Shown: piece by piece, positions 40,501-51,426 of the stretch
Layout of the letters: every line of letters starts with the position of its first letter
Position numbering within the stretch: the first letter of the stretch is position 1
Source of the DNA: an uncultured Clostridia bacterium
GTDB taxonomy: Bacteria; Bacillota; Clostridia; TANB77; CAG-508
Length of the DNA: 54,704 bases
Direction: 5' to 3'
NCBI GenBank assembly: GCA_949927455.1
Contig: CATLEX010000003.1
Span: 1 to 54,704 of the forward strand
Position numbers and translations under genes: made by a program
Notes under the pieces: generated by a model
Databases searched by the model: none
The model's input: the letters and a program-made list of their open reading frames with translations, nothing else
Told to the model about the DNA's origin: nothing

Positions 40501-42540
40501 ACAATAGAAGAATTGCAGAAGAATGCAGAAGTTCAGTTAGAAGTAAAACTTGCGGCCAATAATATTATAGAGGAAAACAGCAAAGTTGAGTTGATAGCGA
40601 CAGCGACAGCTAAGGACTTGAAAAAAGAATTGACAGAAAAATTAGATGATGTGATTATTAAAAAGTCAGAAATTGCGATTAAACAATATATGCACTATGA
40701 TTATCCAGAAGAAATGTTTAAAACAGGAAGACCATTGCCATTTATTATTGAAGTCCAAAACTTGACAGATAATGTACAAAATAATGTAAAAATTGTTTCA
40801 AGTTTGCCGAAAGAAATTGATTTTTCAAGTGGTTCTGTGTATTTAGGCGAAGATGCTACTTATGATAGCAATTCACGAAAAGTGACTTGGAATATTAGTC
40901 AATTAGATAGTGGCAAAAGTGCAGGTTTATATTTTAATGTAGTAGTTGGAGAATTACCAGAAGGAATTACAGGAAAAAGTGTCAAGATTATGACAGAAGT
41001 TTCAGCAGATAAAACAGATATTTATAAAGCGCAAGATATGATAGTTAATATTGGAAAGAGTAGTATTACTATTACACAAAATTCAGCAACTTCAACTTAT
41101 GTGCAAGAAGGCGAAATCATTGACTATACATTTACCATTAAAAATGAGGGGGCAGCAGATGCTACTAATGTATTACTAAGAGATGTTGTTCCAAATGGAC
41201 TAATTATTCGTAAAATATCATATGCATTAGATGGTGAAGAATTTGAAAATAATATGTCAGAAACGCAAGTGGCAGAAGTGGCATTAACAGTTCCAGCAGA
41301 AACAGAAATTGATGTTAATGTACAAGCAATTGCTTCAAATCTTGGCGGAGAAAGAGAGAAATCAGTTACAAATGAAGGAAAGCTTTCAAGTGCTAATATT
41401 GATGAAGTGGTAAGTAATTCTGTGACACATATTATTCAAGCAGAAGAAAATGAAGAAAACGAAGAAGGAACTTCAAGCAACAATGGTGTGACATCATCAG
41501 GAACAAATAATAATCATAATGATATTACAAAAACCTATAAAATTAGTGGTCTAGCATGGTTAGATGCGAACGAAAATGGCATGAGAGAAGACGCAGAAAA
41601 TAGAATGCCAAATATTACAGTAATGTTAGTAGATAGTTCATCAGGAATGATTAAAGGAACAACAACAACTAATAGCAGAGGAGAATATACATTCTCTGGA
41701 GTTCAAAATGGTTCATACTTAGTATTGTTCAAATATGATACAGTTTTGTATACAACAACAACGTATCGAAAAGAAGGCATTGAGTCAAATATTAATTCTG
41801 ATGCAGTTACAACAAAGATTGAACAAGATGGCAAAGAAGAAAATGGAGCTGTGACAGATGTAATTAGTGTAAATGGAGCGAATGTTTCTAATATTGATAT
41901 CGGCTTTATAGAAGCACAAAAATTTAGTTTGACCTTAGATAAATCCATTACTAAGATTACAGTTCAAAATTCACAAGGAACACAAAAAGAAGAATTTGAT
42001 CATGTAAAATTGGCGCAATATGGTATTCGAGCAAAATATTTGGCAGGAACAGATGTCTACATTGAATATACGTTTAAAGTTACAAACAATGGAGATGTAG
42101 CAGGTTATGCTTCAGAAATTGTGGACTATTTGCCACAAGGAATGACATTTAATTCTAATCTAAATGGCGATTGGTACACAGGAACAGATGGCAATTTGTA
42201 TACCAAAGCATTGGCAGATACAGAGTTAAAAGTAGGAGAAAGTAAGGAATTAAAATTGGTTCTTACCAAAAAAATGAATACAGAAAACACAGGAAATGTA
42301 AGTAACACAGCAGAAATTTCAAAAGACTTTAATATTTATGGTATATCTGATCATAATTCAAAACCTGCCAATAAAGCGCAAGGTGAAGATGATATGTCAA
42401 CAGCAGATATGATTATAACGGTTAGCACAGGTGATACATTGATTTATACATCAGTGATTATCATGAGTTTACTAATTGGATGTGCTGTAACATTTGGAGC
42501 TTATGGAATTGTGAAATCAAAAAGAAAAGGAGGTGTTTAG
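37510..42540 (+). CDS. Giant surface protein A2, paralogue of A1
   Basis: Same architecture as A1: signal peptide, shared domains (EIEMPEYVTGLNV... vs EIVFPSYVKSVTP), SdrD B-like YKISGLAWLDANENGMREDAENRMPNITVMLVD, C-terminal TM plus KSKRKGG. Confidence 0.85.
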   Translation: MVKFKRVLAMFLVFTMTFSNFAFVAKSFASTGFESIFGVSTTTNREDVEFEAYLASENEDKTSLISDVNNENLALKLNLQVQKGGYLKDGKIEIKAKEEETLNFAIKPENDVKDLPMVQSLENDILTLNKIENVSDKVEILLPIEYEMEEYIKETKLNAKTIIVLSGTYVDNEGEEHEIIKEVELQLVWKDERQAKVEDTVSKYIRFGENGVILQTLVKVDFSNENKNSLPIKETMVNIEVPTIHQMLPTDITVEANSTVGTNGKGVGETEFSQDNWNYDVNQKCLNIKVENKKELVNVSKQEFLKIEGEDQKQEERYYSVAGIDEFLITYSFQNVQMLDEIKVVSKAEAKVVMLNENQEEIKAQTEEESILTEETGNIVSYNIENETKDVSKIYGYLNKENEFISKTAINISNQDMVEEIVIEDVENYYMDKAGNKVLTDDMYYKQISVAKENFDKILGEDGNIQILDKNGNVLITINREMETDENGNYVVHFENPVSKMAIKTSHPVSAGNLVITNVKAVSKIAMTKSDFANMEYIASDIKQKAKFAYVSDYADLGTCATKTKLNDTTTDFNLKIDKDNFSTVTTNSNVEMRLELNNDKTTSDIYGNSTFEIEMPEYVTGLNVTNASILYGEGLEISNVETYKKNGKIVIKVNVQGNQTDLNSGVLTNGTNIVLNADIDVDMYAPLQNTAIRAYCYNSEATNYANPVEYTMENSTINGYKEAEIEYSAPYGMISINTISNYAEGKKITSVKQGNQTDYIDIYAEAKKAIMEIAIVNNNETQASSVAILGRVPAEYLKDIETGEDLGTTVTTKMVSQIVANEANNGMFTVYYSENEKATKDLENEQNGWNANPESLGNVKSYLIVPEDRNFVLEPKQVLRFTYEFEIPENLEHNENIYGTFATYYKEENVENISKPDKVGLTTGAGPELNLEMKTDVKSVRALDEIKATITVKNTGADVAQNVVVKLPVPNNTTFISAKADKAEANTILVDNEVVCTIEELQKNAEVQLEVKLAANNIIEENSKVELIATATAKDLKKELTEKLDDVIIKKSEIAIKQYMHYDYPEEMFKTGRPLPFIIEVQNLTDNVQNNVKIVSSLPKEIDFSSGSVYLGEDATYDSNSRKVTWNISQLDSGKSAGLYFNVVVGELPEGITGKSVKIMTEVSADKTDIYKAQDMIVNIGKSSITITQNSATSTYVQEGEIIDYTFTIKNEGAADATNVLLRDVVPNGLIIRKISYALDGEEFENNMSETQVAEVALTVPAETEIDVNVQAIASNLGGEREKSVTNEGKLSSANIDEVVSNSVTHIIQAEENEENEEGTSSNNGVTSSGTNNNHNDITKTYKISGLAWLDANENGMREDAENRMPNITVMLVDSSSGMIKGTTTTNSRGEYTFSGVQNGSYLVLFKYDTVLYTTTTYRKEGIESNINSDAVTTKIEQDGKEENGAVTDVISVNGANVSNIDIGFIEAQKFSLTLDKSITKITVQNSQGTQKEEFDHVKLAQYGIRAKYLAGTDVYIEYTFKVTNNGDVAGYASEIVDYLPQGMTFNSNLNGDWYTGTDGNLYTKALADTELKVGESKELKLVLTKKMNTENTGNVSNTAEISKDFNIYGISDHNSKPANKAQGEDDMSTADMIITVSTGDTLIYTSVIIMSLLIGCAVTFGAYGIVKSKRKGGV

Positions 42541-42544
42541 GCTT

Positions 42545-45500
42545 ATGATAAAAAATGTGAAAAAGATTTTACTGATTTTAATATTAATTTTCATGATGAC
42601 GATGACAGCTCATAAGTCTTATGCCGACTTTTTAGCAGAATATTCGTTTAAAAAGAACCAATATAGTCACAATATTGATGCAACCATTGGGGAGCAAATG
42701 CGAATTGGTTTGCCAGATTTAATGTCAAGTGCAAACTGGAATATGCTTTGTAATGCACATGGTCAACCATTAACAAGTGGTAAAGCTGATTTTTATGTAA
42801 AAGCTATTGAAACATGTACGCCAGAGCAAGCTTATGTTTTAAGCCAAATGAAAGAAGGTGTCAATTCGTATGGTGAACCTGACAATTATAACGAAATTCA
42901 AAAGGCTTGGTATAATTTAAAAGGCACAGAAGGAATTTCAGAAAACACATTAGCTAATACAGCAAAATCGTATCAAAAATTTGTTGCTAAAATTACAAAT
43001 GGTAATGTTTCTGATCCGTCTACTTATGTAGATACAAAAAATAAGGAGACAGGAGAAACAATTAAGTTTCCAGCCATGAAAGAAGAAAAAGACTTACTTG
43101 CTTTTAATGTATTAGACGAGAGTGGAAATTTGACTGGTGAAAAAGCAACAAAGTTGGAAAATAATATTAAAGTTGAATTTAAAGAAGATACACAAAAATA
43201 TATCATTGGTCCAATTTCAATTAATTATGTGGAACAAAGTGCAAATGGAGTTGATTTTGGAGCGCTTTGCGGATTTGATATTTACACAGATGCAAGTAAT
43301 GAAGCAGTACCAAAAGATAAATGGAGATTTATTTGGAAAACAACACACAATGACGAGTTCGAATATCCACATTCAGATGATGTATTCAACATTGAACTGG
43401 ATTACATCGAAGGTGCGACCATGATTACTGGAATGGATATTGATTACAAATATTTAATTGCTGGTGGAACTTATGAAATATTAGAAGGAAAATTGCATGA
43501 TGGAATTTTACCAAAAGATCAACAGGAATTAGTTTTGGCAAATCGAGCAGCTAGATGGTATGAAACGGTTAAAATTCACAAAAGTACAAAACCAGAAGAT
43601 TCTGATGACCATGAAGGAAGTCTTATCATTCGTAAAATTGCACTAGATGAAAATGGTAGAGAAATGACAGCAGATGAGGTAAAGGATAAATTTAGCGGAG
43701 CTAATCAATATTTTACATTTTCTGTAAGACTAACTTATGCTGACGGAAAGAATGAAACACTTTTTACAAGAGTAAGAGCTGGTGAAGCTGTAAAAGTAGG
43801 ACCAATTAGTTGGAAAGGTGATACAGCTCCAACGTATGAAGTACACGAAATTCTCCCAGAAAATGAAGCATGGAAATTTGTGGATATGACAGATAACCGA
43901 AATGGTTCGTTGATAACAAATCAAACAATAGAAATAACAGCACGAAACCAAATTAATAAAAGACATTCTAATAAGATAAGATTAATGAAAGCCATTACTG
44001 ATGTAGCAGATCATGATGAAGTATTTGAATTTAAAATTACAGTTACTTATCCAGACGGAAAAACAGAAGAGGAAATTTTGCCAATTGTTGTGGCAAAAGG
44101 TACTTTAACTTCAGAAAATTACTCAAAAGAGTATGTGTGGTATGGAGACGAAGTGCCAAGTTATGAAGTAGTCGAGCTTGAAACTGCGGACAGTAAATTA
44201 TATCCAAACCGTTACATTACACCAGCAACAGGAAAATTAGATGGAAGTACAGTGCAATTAGATGTGCAAGCATCTAATAATAAAGATATTGAACATGTTG
44301 GGTTTTTGACAATTGAAAAAACATTGATGAATGGACAAGTTACAAATGATACATTTGATTTTAGAGTGACTGTCAATGGGGTTAGTACAACGCCAAACGG
44401 AGTACAATCATTTGATGTGCTTGGCGTTAAGGCAGGAGAGAAAAAAGGTCCTTATGCATTTATTTGGAAAGGTGATGTAGCTCCAACATTTGTAGTAGAA
44501 GAAATTAATGTTAATAATGCTGAGGCGAAGGTTAATAAAATTGAAGCAACAGTTGTAGATAAAGACGGTAAAGTACAAAATGCAGGTGAGCAAAAAGGAA
44601 ATTCAATTGTTGGTAGATTGGTAGCAGATGGTGAAGCAAATGTTTCTGCAAAATTCACAAATGATATGACAAAACATAGTGGTGGTTTGAGAATAGAAAA
44701 AGATATTGAAACCACAGAAAAAATCAGCAAGGATACCTTGGCAAGTAATGGAACCAAGTTTGATGTAGAAGTTGTAATTAGTGGTACATTTGTGCACAAT
44801 GGAAAAACATATGAGAATTCGACAGAAGTGATTAAGAAATCTTTACCAGAAGACGGAAAATGGTCATTTGAAGTATCAGATGTTGTTTGGTATGGTTCAA
44901 AGGCACCAACATTTACAGTAAGAGAGACGAATTTGCCAAAAGGCTGGAGATTAAAAGGCATTACATACAGCGATGTAGTTGACGAAACAAGTAGCAAAGA
45001 AGGACATAGCTTGATTGATGGTAAAGTAATTGATGCGAAAATCATTAATGAATTGCCTGTTATCACATTAATTGATTTGACATTTTCAATGTCAGGTGTA
45101 GTGTGGATTGACGAAACATTAGATAACAAGAATCAGGATCCTTATTACAATGCACCAAATGGTGTTTATGATGAAGGTGATACACCAAAAGAAAATGCAG
45201 AAGTAACAATTTATAGAGTGGTTTATGATGCAAGTGGAAAAGAAGTTTCAAGAGAACTTGCAAAAGCGTATAAAGATACTTCAAATAATGAAGTAACTTA
45301 TCCAATTATTACAAAATCAGATGGTAGATGGGATGTTCCAAGAATTCCTGTACCAACAGTATCGCCAGATGAAAAAGGAAATGGTTACACAGCACGTTAT
45401 GATGTAGAATTTGTGTATGATGGACAGACTTATGAGCCAACGGAATTTTTAGCATACCAAATTAAAGGTAATAACAAGATTAAAAATACAGGTTCTAATG

Positions 45501-48500
45501 CAGAAAAAGCGGCAGCTTATAAAAATGCAAAAACTTCTGTAAAAGACAGATATGCAAAAGATTCTATGGCACTTGCAACGCCAGAAAATGCAAACAATGT
45601 TATCACAAATGTAGCTGGAAAAACACAAATCGATGCTAATGGCGATTCAACAGGAACAGCTACTTTGGCAGACGGAAGACAGGTTGATTTAAAATATCAT
45701 GCAGATAATGCAGGAGACGAATATCCTGTAAGGTCTAGCTTGATTACAACAGCGGATAATGGGCTTGTAGCAGATATCTTTAGAGCAACAGCTAGAACGT
45801 CAGTTGGAGATTTAACATTCCCATTTGATGTAGATGGCTATGACGGAAGCAGTTTAACAAATGTTGACAAAATAATCACAGATAGTGGAATTCAAGAAAA
45901 ATATAAATTTATTGCAGTTTACAATTATTGTTTGAATATTAACTTAGGTTTGAAACGTAGAACAACAGCTGACGTGGCTTTGAGTAAAACATTGGATAAT
46001 GCAAAAGTAGTTGTAAAAGAGAAATTATATCAATACAATTATAGCGGACATTTTGATTTGACAGAAGAAAAATTGAATTCTCTTGATAAAGACATTAAAG
46101 TAACAGGCGAGAATGTCGGAGAAACAATTGAATATGCTTTAGGATTGTATCGTTCTGATTATTATTACCGAGCAGAAATGTACAAAACAGGAACTGATAA
46201 AGGCATCTATGATAAGTTAGAGACTTTCTATAAAGCATTGCCAAATGTCAACAACAAGACAGTAAAAGATACGCAAATGGATATTTACTTAACTTATAAA
46301 ATTAAATTAAGCAATAGTTCATCTGCTTATGATGTGAAGATTAATAGTATTGATGATTATTATGATAGTTCATTTGAATTGGTTAGAGAAGATGTGACAA
46401 AATATTTGAAAACACAAACAGTTGGCGGAAAAGAAACAGATATTAATGGCGAGTTGAAAGTAGCAGAGGCTACCAAAGAAAACTGGGAAACAACCAAAAC
46501 TGGATTAGTAGGAGCTGACAAAGATAAAAATGATACTAATATTCGTTATAATAAAATGACATTAAATAATGCAAATATTACTTTAGCACCAGGTGAGCAA
46601 AAAGAATTGATTGTAACATTTAAAGTGAAAAAAGACAAAGATAAAACTTATAATATTGATGACTCAGTTATTTTAGGATTAAAGTGTAATGTAGCAGAAA
46701 TTGCAAGTTATACAACTTACAATACAGGAACTTCAAATGTTGCTGGAAAGGTCGACAGAGATTCTGCACCAGGCAATGTAGCAATTGCAACAAATAATAG
46801 TAAAAAATGGTACGAGGATGATACATTTGCAGCACCACAACTAAATATTAATTTAGTAGCAGAAAATCAAGACAGAACAGTAAATGGTGTGGCTTGGGAG
46901 GATAACAGCAAAGACACCAATACAGAAAATCCAGGTTATAATCAACAAGTTGGTAATGGTATTAAAGAAGATAATGAAGTTGGAATTAAGGGATTGACAA
47001 CTCAGTTTGTTGAGAAAGTAATGGTTCCAGATACAGCAGGAAATTATACAGAATATGATTATATTTGGCCAACAGCTGAAACTTTAGATTGTTTGAATGG
47101 TAAAACTTTGGAAGAAGTAACTGGCGGATTTAGTAGTAGAATTACAACACAGGATGAAGGAAAATATACATTCAATAATGTTCCATCAGGAGATTATGTT
47201 GTAAGATTTGTTTATGGAGATGACTTTGCCAATAAATTAGAATCAGCAGATTATTCAACAGCCAAGTATTATAATGGTCAAGATTATAAATCAACAACAT
47301 TAAAAGCTGATGTAAAAGGTGGTACGCCAGATAAATATGTAAGAGCAGATAGTTACTTAGATATTGACGCAACGAATAAAAATGCAGAAATTAAGAATAC
47401 AGCTATTGATAGTGAAGTTAGAAGACTACAAGTGGTTGAAAAATCAAGAACAATTGATTATAACAATGGAGTAGTAATGGCTGAATATCAAGAAGATTTG
47501 TTTAAAGATTATTATATGTTTGCAGATACTTTGAAACTAGATATGAATATTGAGTTTAGTGGATATGGTGAAGCTGGTTACAACTATAATATTAAAAATG
47601 TAAATTTCGGTTTGGAGGAAAGACCAATTACGCAAATTACATTAGATAAACAGATTGAGGAAATTACGCTAACGACTTCTGATGGAAAGACGATTATGGA
47701 CGCAAAATACAATATTAATTATGCAGTAGACGACAAAGGCGAAGTAACAGCTACTGTGGAATTGGATACAGCAAATTCTTATGGAATTGAAAATTTGCAA
47801 GCGCTAAATAGAGATTTGGCAACCAACCAAGGTTTCCGATATATTAATATTGATTTTGATATTTTGGAAGGTACAACAATTAGCGTAAAATACAGATTTA
47901 CAGCAATTAATACAGGTGAAGTTGACAGAACTGGATGGTTGGCAGATAGTTCATATAATTGGGATAATGACGGTTTCTATCCAGTATGCAATAGCTTAGC
48001 AACAGAATTGGCAACCTACAAAAAAGAGGGCAATAGTTTGAAAAATGATAACCTAATTGGTCATTATGTAGGAAGCATTTATTATCTAGGAGCAGCCGGA
48101 GATCCAGCAGATAGTGTTGTTACAAGTAGAGTAAGACAATTGGTTGATTATATTGATAATGATGTAACTTTTGATGGAAAATTGAATGCAGTTGCTAATA
48201 TGAGTTGGAGTAATGCTGAAATAGATGAATTAAGAAATCATATTGATCCTAGCATGATACAAAATATCGATGGTGTGGATACAATTGTTGATGAGAATGG
48301 TATTTCTTATAAAACGGATAGAAGAAACAATTTAGTTTTGAGTGTGGATAATGATAAAACAAGTGATACAATTCATAATGGAGAGTTTATTGTACATTTG
48401 ACACCATATGTAGCGGCAACTAGCACAGGAGCACCATATAGCTCAAGTATGAGTTTATTAGTAACCAAATACGTAAGTGCAGATGCAGACGATTTACAAA

Positions 48501-48799
48501 TTGATAATGTTGCTGAAATTATTCGATATGAAAATATTGTTGGTAGAAGAGATGAACTTACCATACCAGGTAACCAAAATCCTGCTAGCGCATTGGAAAC
48601 TGAAATTAACACAGAAACGACAGTTAGCGCAGGTATGAAGTATGAAAGAGATACAAGTGCAACAGAAGTTATCACATTATCTCCACCAACAGGTAGTTCA
48701 TTAACTGTTTGGAAAATGCAAGTAGTAGCAACAACAGCGATAGGATTAGTTATTCTTTGTGGAGGAATTATTTGGATTAAGAAAAAAGTTCTTAAATAG
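42545..48799 (+). CDS. Giant surface protein B2, paralogue of B1, with SPPTG sorting-signal-like C-terminus
   Basis: ATG at 42545 after RBS aaaggaggtg; Cna-B-like repeats (e.g. VWYGDEVPSYEVVELE, IWKGDVAPTFVVEEIN), SdrD B-like domain; C-term LSPPTGSSLTVWKMQVVATTAIGLVILCGGIIWIKKKVLK. Confidence 0.85.
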   Translation: MIKNVKKILLILILIFMMTMTAHKSYADFLAEYSFKKNQYSHNIDATIGEQMRIGLPDLMSSANWNMLCNAHGQPLTSGKADFYVKAIETCTPEQAYVLSQMKEGVNSYGEPDNYNEIQKAWYNLKGTEGISENTLANTAKSYQKFVAKITNGNVSDPSTYVDTKNKETGETIKFPAMKEEKDLLAFNVLDESGNLTGEKATKLENNIKVEFKEDTQKYIIGPISINYVEQSANGVDFGALCGFDIYTDASNEAVPKDKWRFIWKTTHNDEFEYPHSDDVFNIELDYIEGATMITGMDIDYKYLIAGGTYEILEGKLHDGILPKDQQELVLANRAARWYETVKIHKSTKPEDSDDHEGSLIIRKIALDENGREMTADEVKDKFSGANQYFTFSVRLTYADGKNETLFTRVRAGEAVKVGPISWKGDTAPTYEVHEILPENEAWKFVDMTDNRNGSLITNQTIEITARNQINKRHSNKIRLMKAITDVADHDEVFEFKITVTYPDGKTEEEILPIVVAKGTLTSENYSKEYVWYGDEVPSYEVVELETADSKLYPNRYITPATGKLDGSTVQLDVQASNNKDIEHVGFLTIEKTLMNGQVTNDTFDFRVTVNGVSTTPNGVQSFDVLGVKAGEKKGPYAFIWKGDVAPTFVVEEINVNNAEAKVNKIEATVVDKDGKVQNAGEQKGNSIVGRLVADGEANVSAKFTNDMTKHSGGLRIEKDIETTEKISKDTLASNGTKFDVEVVISGTFVHNGKTYENSTEVIKKSLPEDGKWSFEVSDVVWYGSKAPTFTVRETNLPKGWRLKGITYSDVVDETSSKEGHSLIDGKVIDAKIINELPVITLIDLTFSMSGVVWIDETLDNKNQDPYYNAPNGVYDEGDTPKENAEVTIYRVVYDASGKEVSRELAKAYKDTSNNEVTYPIITKSDGRWDVPRIPVPTVSPDEKGNGYTARYDVEFVYDGQTYEPTEFLAYQIKGNNKIKNTGSNAEKAAAYKNAKTSVKDRYAKDSMALATPENANNVITNVAGKTQIDANGDSTGTATLADGRQVDLKYHADNAGDEYPVRSSLITTADNGLVADIFRATARTSVGDLTFPFDVDGYDGSSLTNVDKIITDSGIQEKYKFIAVYNYCLNINLGLKRRTTADVALSKTLDNAKVVVKEKLYQYNYSGHFDLTEEKLNSLDKDIKVTGENVGETIEYALGLYRSDYYYRAEMYKTGTDKGIYDKLETFYKALPNVNNKTVKDTQMDIYLTYKIKLSNSSSAYDVKINSIDDYYDSSFELVREDVTKYLKTQTVGGKETDINGELKVAEATKENWETTKTGLVGADKDKNDTNIRYNKMTLNNANITLAPGEQKELIVTFKVKKDKDKTYNIDDSVILGLKCNVAEIASYTTYNTGTSNVAGKVDRDSAPGNVAIATNNSKKWYEDDTFAAPQLNINLVAENQDRTVNGVAWEDNSKDTNTENPGYNQQVGNGIKEDNEVGIKGLTTQFVEKVMVPDTAGNYTEYDYIWPTAETLDCLNGKTLEEVTGGFSSRITTQDEGKYTFNNVPSGDYVVRFVYGDDFANKLESADYSTAKYYNGQDYKSTTLKADVKGGTPDKYVRADSYLDIDATNKNAEIKNTAIDSEVRRLQVVEKSRTIDYNNGVVMAEYQEDLFKDYYMFADTLKLDMNIEFSGYGEAGYNYNIKNVNFGLEERPITQITLDKQIEEITLTTSDGKTIMDAKYNINYAVDDKGEVTATVELDTANSYGIENLQALNRDLATNQGFRYINIDFDILEGTTISVKYRFTAINTGEVDRTGWLADSSYNWDNDGFYPVCNSLATELATYKKEGNSLKNDNLIGHYVGSIYYLGAAGDPADSVVTSRVRQLVDYIDNDVTFDGKLNAVANMSWSNAEIDELRNHIDPSMIQNIDGVDTIVDENGISYKTDRRNNLVLSVDNDKTSDTIHNGEFIVHLTPYVAATSTGAPYSSSMSLLVTKYVSADADDLQIDNVAEIIRYENIVGRRDELTIPGNQNPASALETEINTETTVSAGMKYERDTSATEVITLSPPTGSSLTVWKMQVVATTAIGLVILCGGIIWIKKKVLK

Positions 48800-48809
48800 A
48801 ACTAAAGTT

Positions 48810-48847
48810 AGAAAATAGGAACAAGTAGATCTTGTTCCTATTTTTTA
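48810..48847 (+). terminator. Rho-independent terminator
   Basis: aaaataggaacaagtagatcttgttcctatttttt. Confidence 0.88.
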
Positions 48848-48897
48848 TCATATTTTTTGTGAAATTAAATATAATGAGTTAAAGGAGCAAAGAGAAA

Positions 48898-49368
48898 ATG
48901 GAAAGTATAGGTACGATTACAATTTATGGATTGATTTTTGGAATGCTAGGAACAACATTAGGAGGTATTATAGGTGCTTGTTTGAATGTTACTTCTAATA
49001 AAATACTGAGTTTTGTGTTGGAATTTGCAGCAGGACTTATGACAGCAATTATTTGTTTTGATTTAATTCCAGAGGCTTTGGAATTTTCTAATTTAACTGT
49101 TTGCATTGTTGGAATTATAGTTGGCGTTATAGTTATGATATTGTGTGATGAATTGATTAATAGAATTAATTTTGCAAAGAAAAATATTAGTAATAACACG
49201 TTATTTAAAACAGGAATGATTATTTGTATTGGGCTTGCAGTACATAATTTTCCAGAAGGGTTAGCAATTGGTTCTGGATTTGATGCCTCAGTGAGTTTAG
49301 GATTATCGCTTGCTATTGCAATTGCTATTCATGATGTACCAGAAGGAATGGTCCAAAGTAGACAGTAG
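48898..49368 (+). pseudogene. ZIP-family metal transporter, C-terminally truncated
   Basis: GLAVHNFPEGLAIGSGFDASVSLGLSLAIAIAIHDVPEGM then VQSRQ*; the remaining TM helices are missing. Confidence 0.75.
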
Positions 49369-49641
49369 GAAAATTTGATGTGTTTGGAAGAATAATTTGA
49401 ATTTGTTTTATTATAAATAGAAGATATTTTGAAGCAGTGTAGAGATATGCTGTTTTTTTGTATGAAAAAATACAAATTTAATAATTAACAAATTTTAGTT
49501 TCATTTCCAATATAATTGTTCTTTAGTTAGTAGGACAATAGTATTTTATGATTATAAATTTTGAATGTTAATAGGTATTGCTTGTAGCAACGGCTTTTTT
49601 AATATACAATAGTTTTAATAAAAAAAGAGAAGGTATTAGAA

Positions 49642-49752
49642 ATGTTGAAAGAAAATATTAAAGCAATCAGAAAATCAAAAGGACTTTCGCAAGAAGAACT
49701 TGGTATCAAGTTGAATGTGGTAAGACAAACAATTTCTAAATGGGAGTTATGA
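49642..49752 (+). pseudogene. Truncated XRE-family HTH remnant
   Basis: MLKENIKAIRKSKGLSQEELGIKLNVVRQTISKWEL then stop. Confidence 0.65.
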
Positions 49753-49812
49753 GGGCAATAATGGATAAGGTATTTTTTATAGAAAGTGAAGAGAAAGCAA
49801 TAAAAATGCTAA

Positions 49813-50235
49813 ATGAATTATAAAAATAGATTACAATTTGAAATGGAGATAATATGTTTAAGAGAATGGGAAGATCTTTGCCAACATACGAAAAGCACAT
49901 ATTATGTAGTTCCTAAATTTGAATTTAATAAATGCAGTTTAGAATATTGCTGGAATATAAAATTTAAAGAAGGTAGCAAATCCTTGTGTACAGTATATTT
50001 TAGAGAAAAGTGTTTTTGCGTAATGATTGTGATTGGACAAAAGAAAAAAGAAGAATTTGAAAGGATATTGCCATCTTTAAGTGTTGATATACAAAAAATT
50101 TATATAGAAAGCAAAGAGGGAAATGGTCAAAAGTTCTTAATGATAGATTTAGAAGATAACGACAGAAGATATGAAGATGTAAAAAGAATCATAATTACAA
50201 TTTTTAAAAGGTATGACTTAATTGATAAAGCGTAA
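49813..50235 (+). CDS. DUF3788-like protein
   Basis: 140 aa ORF; FKEGSKSLCTVYFREKCFCVMIVIGQKKKEEFE. Confidence 0.55.
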   Translation: MNYKNRLQFEMEIICLREWEDLCQHTKSTYYVVPKFEFNKCSLEYCWNIKFKEGSKSLCTVYFREKCFCVMIVIGQKKKEEFERILPSLSVDIQKIYIESKEGNGQKFLMIDLEDNDRRYEDVKRIIITIFKRYDLIDKA

Positions 50236-50320
50236 TGTAAATTACAGCTATACTGTTAGATGTAAATAAATGAATTTACATCTAATTTTTTTGGTTGTAA
50301 AATTATTTACATAGAAGAGT

Positions 50321-51401
50321 TTGAGAAAGCAAAAAAAAATAAAAGAAATTAATCCACAAAATTTAAAAATATTTATGGAATCAACAGGTACATATCATTT
50401 GCCAGTAGAAAGATATTTTAAAGAAAATGGTTTTAATACTTTAGTTATCAATAGTTTAACAACAAAAAACAATTATGATACTATTAGAAAAACTAAAACT
50501 GATAAAGAAGATTGTTACAGATTAGTAAAGTTATTTTTTATAAATGAAGTAGAATATTATGATTTATATAAAAAGGATTTATATGCTAATTTAAAAGCAA
50601 TGACAAGACAATATTTTTATCTATTACAGAATAATGTGAGTTGTAAACATATATATAAAAGGCTAATAAATATATGTTTTCCAGAGTTAGAGAAAGTCTT
50701 TAAATCAACAAGAATATATGATGATACAGCATTGAACTTTATTAAAGAATTTCCACACGTGAAAATAGTGAAACAGAAGCGAATTAATACATTGTATAAC
50801 AATTTATACAAGACTAATGGAAGAAATTTAAACTTTTATAAAAGACTAGCAGAAACAATAAAACAGCTTCAGTTAACTCTTATCTTGGAGTTGATAAAGA
50901 ACACGAAGACACAGAAAATCTTTCAGATATGGCAAAAATAGTACAGAACAATAATAATGTTATAAATGAATTAAGAGATAAAATAATAGAAAAAGCAAAA
51001 CAATCTTCTTATTATAAAATAATAAATTCGTTTTATGGAATCGGAGAAATATTAACAGCAGAAATACTTGGAGAATTAGGAGGTATAACAAGGTTTGATA
51101 GTCCAAAAGAAATAATAGCTTTTTGCGGACTTGATTCAACAATAAAACAGTTTGGGAAGAGTATAAATGTGAAATATTAAAAAGAGGAAACAAATATGCA
51201 AGATATATATTGTTTAATTGTAGTCAAATGGTAGTAAAACTAGGAGCTTCAAATTATACAGAACATCCAGTATATATCTATTACCAAAGTAAAAAAGCAG
51301 AAGGCAAACACTATTACAAGAGCCTAACTGCTTGTTCTACAAAAATTCTAAGAATGTTATATTCTATGTGCAAAAATAATAAACAATTCTTAGAAAACTA
51401 A
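50321..51401 (+). pseudogene. Degraded IS110-like transposase
   Basis: FMESTGTYHLPVERYFKENGF, NSFYGIGEILTAEILGELGGITRFDSPKEIIAFCGLD, KLGASNYTEHPVYIYYQSKKAEGKHYYKSLTACSTKILRMLY, in three frames; breaks look like single-base losses in A-runs; N-terminus missing. Confidence 0.8.
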
Positions 51402-51426
51402 CCATAATTGAATTTTATCATAAAAG

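Noticed and set aside
44452-45129. 225-aa antisense ORF within B2
   Set aside because: Low-complexity Ser/Thr/Leu-rich antisense translation of a repetitive surface protein gene; no independent support.
50321-51401. IS110-like transposase frame breaks as further CGG sites
   Set aside because: The breaks are at A-runs with no in-frame CGG; consistent with pseudogene decay.
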